A stretch of 64,000 nucleotides of DNA from Kroppenstedtia sanguinis (GCF_050433445.1 NZ_JBNPXF010000001.1:124001-188000); one strand, 5' to 3'. Shown: positions 1 through 8,849, counted from the stretch's first letter. Program-made: numbers and translations. Notes: generated by a model from the letters alone, not told the origin.

Positions 1-2
1 AG

Positions 3-665
3 GTGGCGGAACGGCTGGGAGGGAAAATGATTGAGGAGTATGCCCGTCGCATGGGATTGGGGCAACGGATTCTCTGGTCTGGAAAAGTGTTCAAGGAAGA
101 TGGCTTTCGTCAGTTGAGCGGAGAACAGACCGGGATGATTTTCTCCGAGAAGACTGCCCATAAAGATCTCGGGGCCGTGGTGCAGACCGCCATCGGGCAG
201 CGGGATGTGCGAATGACCCCCCTTCAGGCGACCAATATGGTGACGACCTTGTTTCATGAGGGGAAAACAATGAACCCGCGGGTGGTGCGTGAGATTCAAT
301 ATCATGACGGGAAACCCTACTTTCGTTTCTCCCTCCATGCACTCAAAACGGATCGCAAAATCTCTCCCGAAGCACTCCGAGCCGTGCGGGAGATGATGCG
401 GGGAACTGTCCTTCAGGGAACCGCTTCCGACCTAAAGGGGGCGACGGTATCCATGGGAGCGAAGACAGGAACGGCTCAGTTGGGTTTGAATAAGGATCGA
501 TACAACAAGTGGATGGTGGGATACAGCTCCTATGAAAAACCCCGCTATGCCGTAGCTGTGCTGATTCGTTCTGTCAAAAACGGGAATGACCGACGAGCAC
601 ACCAGGTGTTCCGCCAGGTGATGGAAGGCTTGGCTGAGGAATTGGAAGGAAAAAAGAAGGGGTGA
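3..665 (+). CDS. Penicillin-binding protein transpeptidase domain, C-terminal part
   Basis: This is the 3' end of a gene that begins before the window. The product would be a membrane-anchored, periplasm-facing D,D-transpeptidase that cross-links peptidoglycan. The third active-site box is visible as KTGTA (in GAKTGTAQLGL), followed by the usual beta-strand region (WMVGYSS, YAVAVLIRSV). The SxxK and SxN boxes would lie upstream. The sequence ends in a basic GKKKG tail. Codon reading is open to the window edge, so the GTG at base 3 is not a real start. The subclass (elongation, division or sporulation type) cannot be decided from this fragment. Confidence 0.85.
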   Translation: MAERLGGKMIEEYARRMGLGQRILWSGKVFKEDGFRQLSGEQTGMIFSEKTAHKDLGAVVQTAIGQRDVRMTPLQATNMVTTLFHEGKTMNPRVVREIQYHDGKPYFRFSLHALKTDRKISPEALRAVREMMRGTVLQGTASDLKGATVSMGAKTGTAQLGLNKDRYNKWMVGYSSYEKPRYAVAVLIRSVKNGNDRRAHQVFRQVMEGLAEELEGKKKG

Positions 666-667
666 AT

Positions 668-697
668 TTGACCTTCTCACCCTAACTGGTTTAGAAT
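668..697 (+). promoter_or_regulatory. SigA-type promoter of the ribU leader
   Basis: TTGACC at 668-673 and TAGAAT at 692-697 are separated by 18 bases, just upstream of the FMN riboswitch. A matching promoter (TTGAAT, 17 bases, TAGAAT) precedes the duplicated riboswitch on the other strand, which supports both. Confidence 0.6.
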
Positions 698-718
698 GTA
701 TGGTAATCGAATATGGTT

Positions 719-851
719 GATCCTTCGGGGCAGGGTGAAATTCCCGACCGACGGTGATGGCACTGCTCTGTGCCTCAGTCCGTGACCCGCGCGAGCGGTG
801 GACCCGGTGCAACTCCGGGACCGACAGTATAGTCTGGATGGGAGAAGGATG
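719..851 (+). promoter_or_regulatory. FMN riboswitch (RFN element) upstream of ribU
   Basis: The conserved RFN aptamer blocks are present in order: the opening ATCCTTCGGGGCAGGGTG, the CCCGACCG core, the CAGTCCGTGACCC block, the GGTGCAACTCCGGGACCGAC block, and the closing GGAGAAGGAT that pairs with the opening. It is followed by a terminator at about 921-961 and then ribU. In this class FMN binding ends transcription, so ribU is expected to be expressed when flavin is low. Confidence 0.95.
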
Positions 852-920
852 ATGACGTGTACATGGATCCGGTGGTCCGAAAGGGAGGAACTCCCTTTTC
901 TTAGGTCTGCCTGATTTTCC

Positions 921-961
921 TAACCCGAAGAACGTAGTCACTGCGCTCTTTGGGTTTTTTA
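921..961 (+). terminator. Expression-platform terminator of the ribU riboswitch
   Basis: AACCCGAAGA pairs with TCTTTGGGTT across a short loop and is followed by TTTTTTATTT. It lies between the FMN aptamer and ribU, so it is the regulated terminator. The copy on the minus strand near 3055-3096 has the same layout. Confidence 0.8.
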
Positions 962-1002
962 TTTGTTGTACCGTCGTCATCAGAAAAAGGAGTGTCGGTC
1001 TG

Positions 1003-1563
1003 ATGACGGGGAAATTGTCGACTCGGAAGTTAACTATGATCTCTTTGTTGTCTGGATTTGCCTTTTTAATCCAATACTTAAATTTCCCGATTCCCCCCTT
1101 TCCCGCTTTTCTCAAAGTGGACTTCAGTGAACTCCCAGCCTTAATGGCGGGCCTGATGTTGGGTCCCTGGGCGGGAGTGACAGTGGAATTTGTAAAAAAC
1201 CTCCTCCATTTTGCTTTTACCGGGAGTGAATCAGGGGTGCCTATCGGCCAGATGGCCAACTTTCTGACCGGAAGTCTGTTCGTGCTGATCACCGTGTGGA
1301 CGGCCCGGAAAATCCGCGACACCAAGGGCTTGGTCATCGGTCTGGCTATCGCCGCTCCAGTGACGGCCATTCTAATGAGCCTCGCCAACTACTGGGTGAT
1401 CTTGCCGGCCTACGCTTTTCTGATCAACTGGACCGTGGAAGGGCCGGAGAAGACGGCATTAGTGTTGTATGCCATCGGACCCTTCAATCTGTTGAAGGGT
1501 CTGATCGTGGCCTTGGTGTTCGTTCCCTTATACCGGCGAATTCAACCGCGGTTGGCAGGGTGA
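1003..1563 (+). CDS. ribU: Riboflavin ECF transporter S component RibU
   Basis: A 186-residue, strongly hydrophobic protein with about six membrane segments. It is the substrate-binding S component of an energy-coupling-factor importer, which works with a shared EcfAA'T module not seen here and brings riboflavin into the cell. The family signature region (FPAFLKVDFSELPALMAGLM followed by GPWAGVTVEFVKNLLHF) is present. ATG follows AAAAAGGAGTGTCGGTCTG. The FMN riboswitch directly upstream fixes the substrate class. A strong terminator follows, so the gene is probably monocistronic. Confidence 0.92.
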   Translation: MTGKLSTRKLTMISLLSGFAFLIQYLNFPIPPFPAFLKVDFSELPALMAGLMLGPWAGVTVEFVKNLLHFAFTGSESGVPIGQMANFLTGSLFVLITVWTARKIRDTKGLVIGLAIAAPVTAILMSLANYWVILPAYAFLINWTVEGPEKTALVLYAIGPFNLLKGLIVALVFVPLYRRIQPRLAG

Positions 1564-1583
1564 AACTCAGCATTTCCCATGCA

Positions 1584-1634
1584 TAAAAACCCCCCTCCGA
1601 AGCCGGAAAACGACCCGGTTGGGAGGGGATTTTA
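1584..1634. terminator. Bidirectional terminator between ribU and folA
   Basis: AAAACCCCCCTCC and GGGAGGGGATTTT form a long stem with A-rich and T-rich flanks. It can end transcription from both convergent genes. Confidence 0.75.
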
Positions 1635-1674
1635 CATTTGAGCTTCATGATCGGTGGAGGTGTGGTCTGATCTC

Positions 1675-2151
1675 TTACTGTTTTCGTTCCAGAATGTAAA
1701 AAGTGTGGGGATAGGGGTTTTGTTGATCTACAACCCCTTCCCTTTGCTCGATGATCCTGAACTCCTTCGGGTCCCATTCGGGGAAGAAGGTGTCCCCTTC
1801 CGTTTCTAGGTCGATCTTTGTGATGTAGAGACGATCGGCGAGGGGAAAGAACTGTTCATACAGTTGAGCCCCGCCGATGATAAACAGATCCCCCAGCTGA
1901 GTGACTTCCTGTGGATGGTGGATCACTTCTACTCCTGCAGGAGCGCGGAAGTGGGGGTTTTCCGTTAGAATGACATTTCGCCGACGGGGCAGAGGTTTTC
2001 CGATGGATTCATAGGTTTTGCGCCCCATGACTACGGTATGTCCGGTGGTGGTCTCTTTAAAATGCTTCAAGTCATTAGGAAGGTGCCAAGGCATCTGTCC
2101 GTTTCGGCCGATGACGCGGTGATTGGCATAGGCAACGATGAGCCGAATCAT
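1675..2151 (-). CDS. folA: Dihydrofolate reductase
   Basis: 158 residues, normal for bacterial DHFR. It reduces dihydrofolate to tetrahydrofolate with NADPH in the cytoplasm. The substrate region [18 protein letters not shown] includes the catalytic Asp27 and Trp22. The NADPH-binding [10 protein letters not shown] and the [11 protein letters not shown] motif are also clear. The start overlaps the thyA stop by four bases, so the two genes are translationally coupled. DHFR regenerates the folate that ThyA oxidises. Expression probably depends on the transcript that begins at the minus-strand FMN riboswitch, because no other promoter was obvious. Confidence 0.97.
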   Translation of the reverse strand: MIRLIVAYANHRVIGRNGQMPWHLPNDLKHFKETTTGHTVVMGRKTYESIGKPLPRRRNVILTENPHFRAPAGVEVIHHPQEVTQLGDLFIIGGAQLYEQFFPLADRLYITKIDLETEGDTFFPEWDPKEFRIIEQREGVVDQQNPYPHTFYILERKQ

Positions 2152-2942
2152 ACGGAAACCTTCCCTTTAATCGGGGGATGGGACTGGTATCCCTCGATCT
2201 GGATATCTTCATAAGTAAAATCAAAGATGGAAGTGACATCTGGGTTTAACTTCAGGGTGGGCAGGGGCAGTGGTTGGCGAGTGAGTTGCTCCTTCACTTG
2301 CTCCAGATGGTTCAAATAGAGATGGGCATCTCCCAGCGTATGGATAAACTCTCCCGGTTTCAACCCCGACACATGGGCGATCATATGGGTCAACAGCGCG
2401 TAGCTGGCAATATTGAAGGGGATTCCCAAAAAGGTGTCGCCGCTTCGCTGATACAATTGGCAAGAGAGAGTTTCGTCCTTCACATAAAACTGAAACAGGC
2501 AGTGACAAGGAGGGAGGGCCATCTCTTCCAATTCCGTTGGGTTCCAGGCACTGACAATCAGGCGACGGGAGTCGGGGTTTTTCTTGATTTCATCTACAAC
2601 CCATTGAATTTGATCCACCGTTTTTCCATCAGCTCCGCTGAAGGAACGCCACTGTTTTCCATAGACGGGTCCCAAGTCCCCGTTTTCGTCGGCCCATTCA
2701 TTCCAGATCCGGACTTGATGTTCCTGCAGATACCGGATATTGGTGTCTCCTTGCAAAAACCAGAGCAATTCATGGATGATGGAGCGGGTATGCAGTTTTT
2801 TGGTGGTCACCAAGGGAAATCCCTCTTGCAGATCGAAACGCATCTGGTGTCCGAAGAGACTGAGGGTGCCTGTTCCGGTCCGATCCTCTTTGGGTGTTCC
2901 TTCCTTTAAGATCCGCTGACACAAGTCGAGATAGGTTTTCAT
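2148..2942 (-). CDS. thyA: Thymidylate synthase ThyA
   Basis: 264 residues from the ATG at 2942, the same length as the classic enzyme. It methylates dUMP to dTMP using methylenetetrahydrofolate. The catalytic cysteine lies in [11 protein letters not shown] at about residue 146, with [19 protein letters not shown] for nucleotide binding downstream. The start was chosen because AAAGGA lies eight bases upstream; longer readings add an unlikely [10 protein letters not shown] extension. This is the folate-dependent, flavin-free ThyA type. That makes the FMN riboswitch upstream on the same strand surprising. Confidence 0.97.
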   Translation of the reverse strand: MKTYLDLCQRILKEGTPKEDRTGTGTLSLFGHQMRFDLQEGFPLVTTKKLHTRSIIHELLWFLQGDTNIRYLQEHQVRIWNEWADENGDLGPVYGKQWRSFSGADGKTVDQIQWVVDEIKKNPDSRRLIVSAWNPTELEEMALPPCHCLFQFYVKDETLSCQLYQRSGDTFLGIPFNIASYALLTHMIAHVSGLKPGEFIHTLGDAHLYLNHLEQVKEQLTRQPLPLPTLKLNPDVTSIFDFTYEDIQIEGYQSHPPIKGKVSV

Positions 2943-2990
2943 AGAGACCATCCTTTCCAATCCGAGAGGCAAGCCGAAGATCCCCGGTGT

Positions 2991-3033
2991 TTACAGTTTC
3001 CCCGCCATCCGATCGATACTCCTTTTTTCGTGT
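2991..3033 (-). pseudogene. Remnant of a duplicated ribU start
   Basis: The minus strand carries an AAAAAAGGAGTATCGATCGG leader and then ATG with five codons (MAGKL) and a stop. The real ribU has the matching AAAAAGGAGTGTCGGTCTG and starts MTGKL. Everything after this point of ribU is missing and the sequence runs into thyA. The riboswitch copy has therefore lost its gene. Confidence 0.75.
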
Positions 3034-3054
3034 ATCTGATGACGACGGTACAAC

Positions 3055-3096
3055 CTAAAAAAACCGAAGAGCACGGTCAACACTGCGTTCTTCGGA
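3055..3096 (-). terminator. Expression-platform terminator of the second FMN riboswitch
   Basis: On the minus strand CCGAAGAACGC pairs with GAGCACGGTC...CTCTTCGG-type sequence and is followed by eight T. The bases after it (GGTTGTACCGTCGTCATCAG) are the same as after the ribU terminator, showing that the whole expression platform was duplicated. Confidence 0.75.
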
Positions 3097-3168
3097 CAGG
3101 TAAAACCAGACAGACCCGAAAGAGAGGAAAAGCCCTCCTTTCGAACCAGCTGATCTATGTACACGTCA

Positions 3169-3303
3169 TGATCCTTCTCCCATCCAGATGTATACTGTCG
3201 ATCCCGGAGTTGCATCGGATCCACCGCCCGCGTGGGTCACGGACTGAGACGCGCATCGACGACATTACTGCCGGTCGGGAATTTCACCCAGCCCCAAAGG
3301 AAT
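3169..3303 (-). promoter_or_regulatory. Second FMN riboswitch, upstream of thyA-folA
   Basis: Read on the minus strand it has all RFN blocks: GATTCCTTTGGGGCTGGGTG, CCCGACCG, CAGTCCGTGACCC, the AACTCCGGGATCGAC block and GGAGAAGGATC. Promoter, aptamer and terminator all look intact. The next complete gene downstream on that strand is thyA at 2942, with only a five-codon ribU remnant between. The likely reading is that FMN now influences thyA-folA transcription, unless an unseen promoter lies between 3055 and 2942. Confidence 0.9.
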
Positions 3304-3322
3304 CAAAACTTTATTCAATTGC

Positions 3323-3351
3323 ATTCTAACCCAGCCACGTTTTTAATTCAA
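3323..3351 (-). promoter_or_regulatory. Promoter of the second FMN riboswitch
   Basis: On the minus strand TTGAAT and TAGAAT are separated by exactly 17 bases, immediately upstream of the aptamer. Confidence 0.6.
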
Positions 3352-3362
3352 TTCATCCTTTA

Positions 3363-3557
3363 CAGGGGTTTATTAACCACAAAATGGATGATGGGAACGA
3401 AATGATCCTTTCGCTCTCCCTTGTCCCCATCGTAAAATATCGCTTGAGGGAGCGGGGATGGTGGGACGGCTACGATCTGTTGCAAAGAGCGCAAAGGAAT
3501 CAAAGTCCCACCATCCCGACCTTATTTCCTGCCTAAAATATGGCGAATCAACACGCC
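3363..3557 (+). mobile_element. Short non-coding repeat element, type A copy 1
   Basis: About 195 bases beginning with GGGGTTTATTAACCA and ending ATGGCGAATCAACACGCC, which are imperfect inverted ends. The interior carries a long GC-rich inverted repeat (GGGATGGTGGGAC near GTCCCACCATCCC). Matching copies lie at 9669-9863 (reverse orientation) and 25368-25570. It has no coding capacity, so it is MITE-like or REP-like. Confidence 0.75.
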
Positions 3558-3747
3558 TCCTAATTTCTTGGCCAACCTTTTCATCACCGGCAAAAAATCT
3601 TATGATCCCTGTGTCATCCTCATTTTGACCGAAAGGATGGAAGAGGGGGTGTACCCTGCATCCTAAATAATATTCTATGAGGGTTTAGGCCGGAGACCGG
3701 GAAAGGGGGCAGCCGTCCCCCACTCGATTTTGGGGTGACGGTCCCGG
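3558..3747. other. Intergenic stretch downstream of gldA
   Basis: No gene seen. Close to the gldA stop there are GC-rich inverted segments (GACCGGGAAAGGGGG against GGGGTGACGGTCCCGGTT) that may act as a weak terminator for gldA. Confidence 0.4.
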
Positions 3748-4857
3748 TTATTGTTGATATTTTTCTTTAAAAGCTCTGGCGTACTGATCCGCGGCGATAA
3801 TCGCATCCGCAACTTCATCCGCAGTGATTTGAAACGCGTTATGAATGGTTTCTTCCTCGATCGAAGCGGCCTCAGCCACCTTTATAATGTCCTCCCGGGA
3901 AGCTCCAGCCAGTTTAATATCTTCGAGGGTAACCGGAAGTCCCAGACTGATATAGAAACCGATATATTGCTCAATTTCCTCCAAGGAGCGCTTTTCTAAA
4001 GTGAGTTGAACCAGTGTTCCGAAGGCCACCTTTTCTCCATGGGTCAGCTGATGAATCTCCCCTTGCAGGGCAGTAAAGCCATTATGAATCGCATGGGCTG
4101 CTGCCAAACCGCCGCTTTCAAAACCTAATCCGCTGAGCAGTGTATTGGCTTCCACAACAGCTTCCAACGCTGGTGTGACCACTTTCGCTTGAACGGATTT
4201 ATAAGCGAGGTGGGCGTATTCAAATAAAACCTCCTCGCATCGCTCAGCAATTGCTTCTGCAGCAATGGTGCTGACACCGCCTGCCATGGTTTTACCCCCC
4301 TTAGAAATGACGCTGCGGGCTTCCACCCAGGTGGCGAGGGCATCCGCAATCCCCGAAGCCAAAAGGCGAGGGGGGGCTTCGGCTATAATTTTTGTATCCA
4401 CTAGTACTAAATCGGGGTTTTTCTTATAAAAACGGTAATTCTCAAAAACTCCTTCATTGGAATAGACAACGGATAAAGCGCTGGTGGGAGCGTCAGTTGA
4501 AGCCGTTGTAGGTACAATGACGGTATAGCCGTTTAATTGATCGGAAACGGCCTTTGCAGTATCAAGTGTTTTCCCCCCGCCGATACCGACGACGATTGTT
4601 GCCCCCGCATTCCTGGCAATCCCTGCGATCCTTTCAAACTCATCTCGGGAAGCTTCACCGTTAAAAACGACTTCTTCAGCGGAAATGTTTTCTTTTTTCA
4701 ATTTATGGACCACTTTGTGTCCGGCAATTTCCCAGACCGTTTGATCGGCGATGACCACCGCTGTTTTGGCGATCCCCTTTAAATAACCCCCGATTTTGTC
4801 AATGGCGTTCCTACCTTGTACGTACTTGGAGGGACTGATAAACACTCGTTCGACCAT
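3748..4857 (-). CDS. gldA: Glycerol dehydrogenase, zinc-dependent
   Basis: 369 residues from the ATG at 4857, which has AAAGGA eight bases upstream. It belongs to the iron/zinc alcohol dehydrogenase superfamily and oxidises glycerol to dihydroxyacetone with NAD in the cytoplasm. Seen: the nucleotide-binding [16 protein letters not shown], the [17 protein letters not shown] segment typical of GldA, and the metal-binding [23 protein letters not shown] and [12 protein letters not shown] segments with their Asp and two His residues. It stands alone and is divergent from the amidohydrolase gene. No dihydroxyacetone kinase is nearby. A related function in this superfamily, such as hydroxyacetone reduction, is possible. 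Confidence 0.9.
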   Translation of the reverse strand: MVERVFISPSKYVQGRNAIDKIGGYLKGIAKTAVVIADQTVWEIAGHKVVHKLKKENISAEEVVFNGEASRDEFERIAGIARNAGATIVVGIGGGKTLDTAKAVSDQLNGYTVIVPTTASTDAPTSALSVVYSNEGVFENYRFYKKNPDLVLVDTKIIAEAPPRLLASGIADALATWVEARSVISKGGKTMAGGVSTIAAEAIAERCEEVLFEYAHLAYKSVQAKVVTPALEAVVEANTLLSGLGFESGGLAAAHAIHNGFTALQGEIHQLTHGEKVAFGTLVQLTLEKRSLEEIEQYIGFYISLGLPVTLEDIKLAGASREDIIKVAEAASIEEETIHNAFQITADEVADAIIAADQYARAFKEKYQQ

Positions 4858-4909
4858 CTGTACCATCCTTTCCACGGTTTTTCCAAGATTAGGGTTTCCT
4901 ATTGCTAGA

Positions 4910-4939
4910 TAATTATTTCATTAGTTCATGATGGTTCAA
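4910..4939 (-). promoter_or_regulatory. Possible gldA promoter
   Basis: On the minus strand TTGAAC and TAATTA are 18 bases apart and sit about 55 bases upstream of the gldA ATG. Confidence 0.4.
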
Positions 4940-4966
4940 GTGGTTTGGCTGCCTGCCATGATCGAA

Positions 4967-4995
4967 TTGACTGAAGGTATGAGGGTGAATATAAT
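4967..4995 (+). promoter_or_regulatory. SigA promoter of the M20 amidohydrolase gene
   Basis: TTGACT at 4967-4972 and a perfect TATAAT at 4990-4995 with a 17-base spacer, about 75 bases before the start codon. Confidence 0.75.
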
Positions 4996-5071
4996 AAATA
5001 CATAATGGAAAATAATATTCCGAATATTTTGTCCTATGAATTAAACGTAAACAGGAGAGGGGATTAGTACG

Positions 5072-6262
5072 GTGATGGTAGCATCCATCGAACAGTGGAT
5101 CGAGAAAGTGAAGCCCCAGGTAGTACAGTGGCGGCGGTATCTGCATCAGTATCCTGAGCTTTCTTTTCATGAAAAGGAGACGGCGCAGTTTGTATATGAG
5201 AAATTGCAATCCTTTGGGAATCTGGAACTGTCCCGGCCTACCCCCACCAGTGTGATGGCTCGGTTGATCGGTGAGAAGCCGGGCCAAGTGCTAGCGATCC
5301 GGGCCGATATGGATGCCTTGCCGATCCAAGAAGAGAATTCCTTTGATTTTATATCCAAAAATCCAGGTGTGATGCATGCCTGTGGTCACGATGGTCATAC
5401 GGCGATGTTGTTGGGGGCGGCCCAGGTCTTGTCGCAAATGAAGGGAAAAATCCGCGGAGAGGTCCGGTTGATCTTTCAGCACGCAGAGGAATTGCCTCCT
5501 GGAGGGGCAGAAGAGTTGGTGCGGGCCGGTGTGATGGAAGGAGTGGATGCGGTGATCGGTGCTCACTTGTGGTCGCCCCTGGCCATCGGCAAAGTAGGCA
5601 TCGTATACGGTCCGATGATGGCGGCTCCGGATGTTTTCAAGATGACCATTTGCGGCAAGGGGGGCCATGCGGCTATGCCCCATCAGACGGTGGATAGTAT
5701 TGCCATCGGCGCCCAAGTGGTGACTAATCTCCAGCATATCGTGTCTCGTTACAACGATCCCTTGGAACCTTTGGTTCTGTCTGTGACCCGTTTTGTTGGT
5801 GGCAGCAGTCATAATGTGCTTCCCGGTTCAGTGGAGATCGAGGGAACCGTGCGCACCCTGGATCCAGGGCTGCGGGAGGAGATTCCAGGTCAGATCGAAC
5901 GGGTGGTCAAGGGAATTACAGAAGCTCACGGAGCTGCCTATGAGCTGGAATATGTGCATGGTTATCGCTCCGTCGTCAACGATGATGAGGTGACCCGTCT
6001 GATGGAAGAATCGGTGCAGGAACTGTTCGGCCAGGGGGCGGTGGCCCATCTGAAACCCGCGATGGTGGGCGAAGATTTCTCCGCTTATCAGCAGAAGGCT
6101 CCTGGCAACTTTTTCTTCATCGGTGCCGGCAATCCGGAGAAAGACAGCTCCTATCCCCATCACCACCCTCGCTTTACTGTCGATGAGGATGCTCTTGAAA
6201 CGGGAGTGCGATTGTTTATCCATACTGCACTGAAAATGTGCTCTTGCAGGCGTGTTTATTAG
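5072..6262 (+). CDS. M20D family amidohydrolase (N-acyl-amino-acid hydrolase type)
   Basis: 396 residues. A cytosolic metallo-amidohydrolase related to hippurate and N-acetyl-diaminopimelate deacylases. Metal-site segments are clear: RRYLHQYPELSFHE near the start, IRADMDALPI, HACGHDGHTAML, FQHAEELPPGGAEELV, and VGEDFSAYQQKAPGNFFFIGAG toward the end. Start is GTG 5072 or ATG 5075, behind AGGAGAGG. The last residues (CSCRRVY) look non-native: the CDS runs into a repeat element at 6248, which supplies the stop codon. The exact substrate cannot be told from sequence. Confidence 0.88.
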   Translation: MMVASIEQWIEKVKPQVVQWRRYLHQYPELSFHEKETAQFVYEKLQSFGNLELSRPTPTSVMARLIGEKPGQVLAIRADMDALPIQEENSFDFISKNPGVMHACGHDGHTAMLLGAAQVLSQMKGKIRGEVRLIFQHAEELPPGGAEELVRAGVMEGVDAVIGAHLWSPLAIGKVGIVYGPMMAAPDVFKMTICGKGGHAAMPHQTVDSIAIGAQVVTNLQHIVSRYNDPLEPLVLSVTRFVGGSSHNVLPGSVEIEGTVRTLDPGLREEIPGQIERVVKGITEAHGAAYELEYVHGYRSVVNDDEVTRLMEESVQELFGQGAVAHLKPAMVGEDFSAYQQKAPGNFFFIGAGNPEKDSSYPHHHPRFTVDEDALETGVRLFIHTALKMCSCRRVY

Positions 6263-6505
6263 CCATATTTTGGGTGGGGAGATCGTGTTCTACCACGCTC
6301 CGGTTGCCATCCGGCAAGGAAGTGAAAACTGGCCGCTCCAAATCTTCCGATCGGGCAGGGGCAAAGCCTTATGGAAGCAACACAGGGAAGATGTTGCCCC
6401 TAAACGCCCTCCCTCCAGATTCTCCGCTGGGTAGGATGGCAAAGGTCGCTTTGGCAGCACACGACTCCCTTCCGCTGCCCATTTTCTGGTTAATCAACAG
6501 CCCTG
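6248..6505 (-). mobile_element. Short non-coding repeat element, type B copy 1
   Basis: Starts AGGCGTGTTTATTAGCC and ends CTGGTTAATCAACAGCCC, the same ends as the other elements. The interior holds the type B segments (TGGCCGCTCCAAATCTTCC, GGGGCAAAGCC, GGATGGCAAAGGTCGC). It overlaps the last codons of the M20 amidohydrolase gene. Longer relatives lie at 19227-19704 and 24926-25303. Confidence 0.75.
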
Positions 6506-6531
6506 GTGCTCTTGAAATGACCCTAGAAAGC

Positions 6532-6560
6532 AAAGAGCGTTCCAGTCTGGAACGCTCTTT
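6532..6560. terminator. Terminator after ectC
   Basis: AAAGAGCGTTCCAG and CTGGAACGCTCTTT form a perfect stem with a one- to two-base loop, eight bases past the ectC stop. It is T-rich on both sides. Confidence 0.8.
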
Positions 6561-6567
6561 GGAAAGG

Positions 6568-6954
6568 TTAATCAGCAAGCAGGGGATAGGCTCCCTCTTC
6601 ATCATGGGTTTCCTGTCCGGTGCAGGGCGGGTTGAAGACACAAACCATGCGCAGATCGGTCTCGGCTTCCACCCGATGCCTCTCATGACCGTTTAATGTG
6701 TAGAGAGTACCGGGTTGGAGGGGATGGACGTCGCCAGTTTCTCGATTGGTGAGCTGTCCTTTCCCTTCGATGCAATAGACGGCTTCGATATGATTTTTAT
6801 ACCAAAATTCGGAGACGGTGCCGGCTCGGATCTGGGTGTCGTGGAGGGAGAAGCCGACTTGGTCTTTTTTCAGCAACAGACGGCGGCTGGTCCAGGTTTC
6901 ACCCTTTACTTCATCCTCGGTGCCGACCAAGTCTTCCAGTTGCTTTACGATCAT
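6568..6954 (-). CDS. ectC: L-ectoine synthase
   Basis: 128 residues, a small cupin enzyme that cyclises N-gamma-acetyl-diaminobutyrate to the compatible solute ectoine. Recognisable segments are MIVKQLEDLVGT, TSRRLLLKKDQVGFSLHDT, the cupin metal region EFWYKNHIEAVYCIEGKGQL, and GTLYTLNGHERHRVEAE followed by CVFNPPCTGQE. ATG follows AAAGGATGAATCCGT. It is the last gene of ectABC and is followed by a strong terminator. No ectD (hydroxylase) is present. Confidence 0.97.
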   Translation of the reverse strand: MIVKQLEDLVGTEDEVKGETWTSRRLLLKKDQVGFSLHDTQIRAGTVSEFWYKNHIEAVYCIEGKGQLTNRETGDVHPLQPGTLYTLNGHERHRVEAETDLRMVCVFNPPCTGQETHDEEGAYPLLAD

Positions 6955-6976
6955 ACGGATTCATCCTTTCCCTGGG

Positions 6977-8272
6977 TTACAAAGTTTTTTTAGTTTCTGT
7001 GATGCTATCTTCCAGGATGGTCAACCCTTTTTCCAATCCCTCACGATCGATGATCAAGGGGGGCAGGAGTTTGGCCACTTCATCGTCAGGGCCGGAGGTT
7101 TCCATGATTAAGCCGTGTTGGAAGGCTTGGGTGCACACTTTTTCTGCAAATCCTTTGCCGGAGAAGGCGATTCCCAACATCAGGCCTCGTCCGCGAACTT
7201 CTCCGTTGAGATCGGGATGTTTCGCGATCATTTGTTCCAAGGAGGAGCGAGTTTCCTCTCCTTTGCGTTGCACCTCTTGTGCGAAGGTGTCCGTCTCCCA
7301 GAATCGCAGGGCTTCTGTGGCGGCGAGGAAGGCCAGATTATGTCCGCGGAAGGTGCCGTTGTGTTCACCGGGAGCCCATTGATCCAGATCCGGGCGGATC
7401 AGTGTAACAGCGAAAGGAAGGCCAAATCCGCTCAAAGATTTGGAGAGGCAGACAAGATCCGGTCGGATGCCAGCAGGTTCAAAGCTGAAAAAGGTACCGG
7501 TACGGCCACAGCCCGCCTGTACATCATCTACGATCAGGAGAATGTCCCAACGACGGCAGATTTGCTCAACCTGCTTCAACCACTCGGAACTGGCGACGTT
7601 AATCCCTCCCTCCCCCTGGACGGTCTCCAGGATGATTGCGGCGGGGAGGTCGACGCCGCTTCCCTTATCTTCCAGGTAACGTTCAAGCAGGGTCAGCGAA
7701 TCCACATCCTCATCGTAATGGTCATAGGGCATAGAAACAGTGTGGCTTAAGGGGACGCCGGCTCCTTTTCGCTTAAAGGCATTGCCGGTGACAGACAGTG
7801 ATCCCAAGGTCATTCCGTGAAAAGCGTGGGTGAAGCTGATGATGGTGTTTCGTCCGGTCACCTTGCGCGCCAGCTTCAGGGCACTTTCCACGGTGTTGGT
7901 ACCGGTAGGTCCGGGGAACATCACCTTGAAGTCCAGATTCCGCGGTTGGAGGATCACTTCCTGAAAGCGTTTCAGGAACTGTTCTTTGGCTGGGGTGGCC
8001 ATGTCCAAGCTGTGGATGATTCCATCTTCAGAGAGGTAGTTGATGAGTGTTTCCTTCATGGCAGGATCGTTGTGTCCGTAATTCAGTGCTCCTGCACCGG
8101 AGAAGAAATCGATGAACTCGGTACCCTGAGTATCCCAGAGCTTATAACCCTTCGCCCTTGCGAATACCCTGGGAAAACTGCGACTGTAACTGCGCACTTC
8201 CGACTCCATCGACTCAAAAATACTCAGATCTGCTTCAGTCACTTCAGATGTGGATAACAAGATTTTATTCAA
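6977..8272 (-). CDS. ectB: Diaminobutyrate-2-oxoglutarate transaminase
   Basis: Class III PLP aminotransferase that makes L-2,4-diaminobutyrate from aspartate semialdehyde, the first step of ectoine synthesis. Seen: [20 protein letters not shown] (typical EctB start), [46 protein letters not shown], the [12 protein letters not shown] cofactor region and the PLP lysine in [12 protein letters not shown]. Start is uncertain. AGGAGG abuts the TTG at 8272, which is too close. In-frame alternatives at usual distance are an ATC at 8263 and a TTG at 8260. The gene overlaps the ectA stop. Confidence 0.96.
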   Translation of the reverse strand: MNKILLSTSEVTEADLSIFESMESEVRSYSRSFPRVFARAKGYKLWDTQGTEFIDFFSGAGALNYGHNDPAMKETLINYLSEDGIIHSLDMATPAKEQFLKRFQEVILQPRNLDFKVMFPGPTGTNTVESALKLARKVTGRNTIISFTHAFHGMTLGSLSVTGNAFKRKGAGVPLSHTVSMPYDHYDEDVDSLTLLERYLEDKGSGVDLPAAIILETVQGEGGINVASSEWLKQVEQICRRWDILLIVDDVQAGCGRTGTFFSFEPAGIRPDLVCLSKSLSGFGLPFAVTLIRPDLDQWAPGEHNGTFRGHNLAFLAATEALRFWETDTFAQEVQRKGEETRSSLEQMIAKHPDLNGEVRGRGLMLGIAFSGKGFAEKVCTQAFQHGLIMETSGPDDEVAKLLPPLIIDREGLEKGLTILEDSITETKKTL

Positions 8273-8846
8273 CCTCCTCGGTTTTTTCCTTCGGCAAATA
8301 AGGACCGATTCGGTAAGTCCATTCCGATTCGTGCCCGGGCTGGGGAAACAGGTCTTGCGGGAAACATTCGAAGATTTTGCAATCGGTTCCCAGTTCCTTT
8401 GCCAAACTTTTAAACAGTGATTGGGACGGGTGGTTGGAAGGCGAGACCGTCGCTTCTAAGTATCGGACATCGGAGCAGGCATTCCGGGATAGGAGTTCTT
8501 GCAAAAGTGCCTTACCGAGCCCTTTTCCTCGCCGCGAGGGGCCGACGGCCACTTGCCATACAAACACAGTCTCTTTTGCTGTCTGGGGTAGAAATGCGGA
8601 GACAAAGCCGACAATGTTCCCTTGTGTCTCTGCGATCACGCAGGTTTCGGGGAAAAACTTGCACAGCATGAGGTAACTGTAAGGAGAATTGAGATCCAAC
8701 ACGCCGGCTTTTTGAATCAACCGCCATATTTCGGCTCCATCTGCTTCTTTCGGCTTACGGAATTGCACTGTTTCCCGGATGGATCGGTTCACCCGGTTCG
8801 GAGGTTGTGACCTGGTTTGCAGAGTCTGACTGCCGTTAATGGACAT
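8265..8846 (-). CDS. ectA: Diaminobutyrate N-gamma-acetyltransferase
   Basis: About 193 residues, a GNAT-fold enzyme that acetylates diaminobutyrate with acetyl-CoA, the second step of ectoine synthesis. Seen: the EctA-type N-terminus ([32 protein letters not shown]), the acetyl-CoA loop [19 protein letters not shown], and a C-terminal [22 protein letters not shown]. The ATG at 8846 follows AAGG; a GTG one codon upstream is possible. First gene of ectABC. Salt-inducible expression is usual for such operons, but no clear promoter signature was found here. Confidence 0.96.
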   Translation of the reverse strand: MSINGSQTLQTRSQPPNRVNRSIRETVQFRKPKEADGAEIWRLIQKAGVLDLNSPYSYLMLCKFFPETCVIAETQGNIVGFVSAFLPQTAKETVFVWQVAVGPSRRGKGLGKALLQELLSRNACSDVRYLEATVSPSNHPSQSLFKSLAKELGTDCKIFECFPQDLFPQPGHESEWTYRIGPYLPKEKTEEVE

Positions 8847-8849
8847 CAC

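Noticed and set aside
432..1388. 318-codon open frame on the minus strand
   Set aside because: It runs antisense through the penicillin-binding protein end, the FMN riboswitch and ribU, all of which are well supported on the plus strand.
2991..3224. 77-codon minus-strand frame through the second riboswitch
   Set aside because: It reads through the aptamer and terminator; the sequence is explained as RNA structure. A similar frame is a by-product at the first riboswitch.
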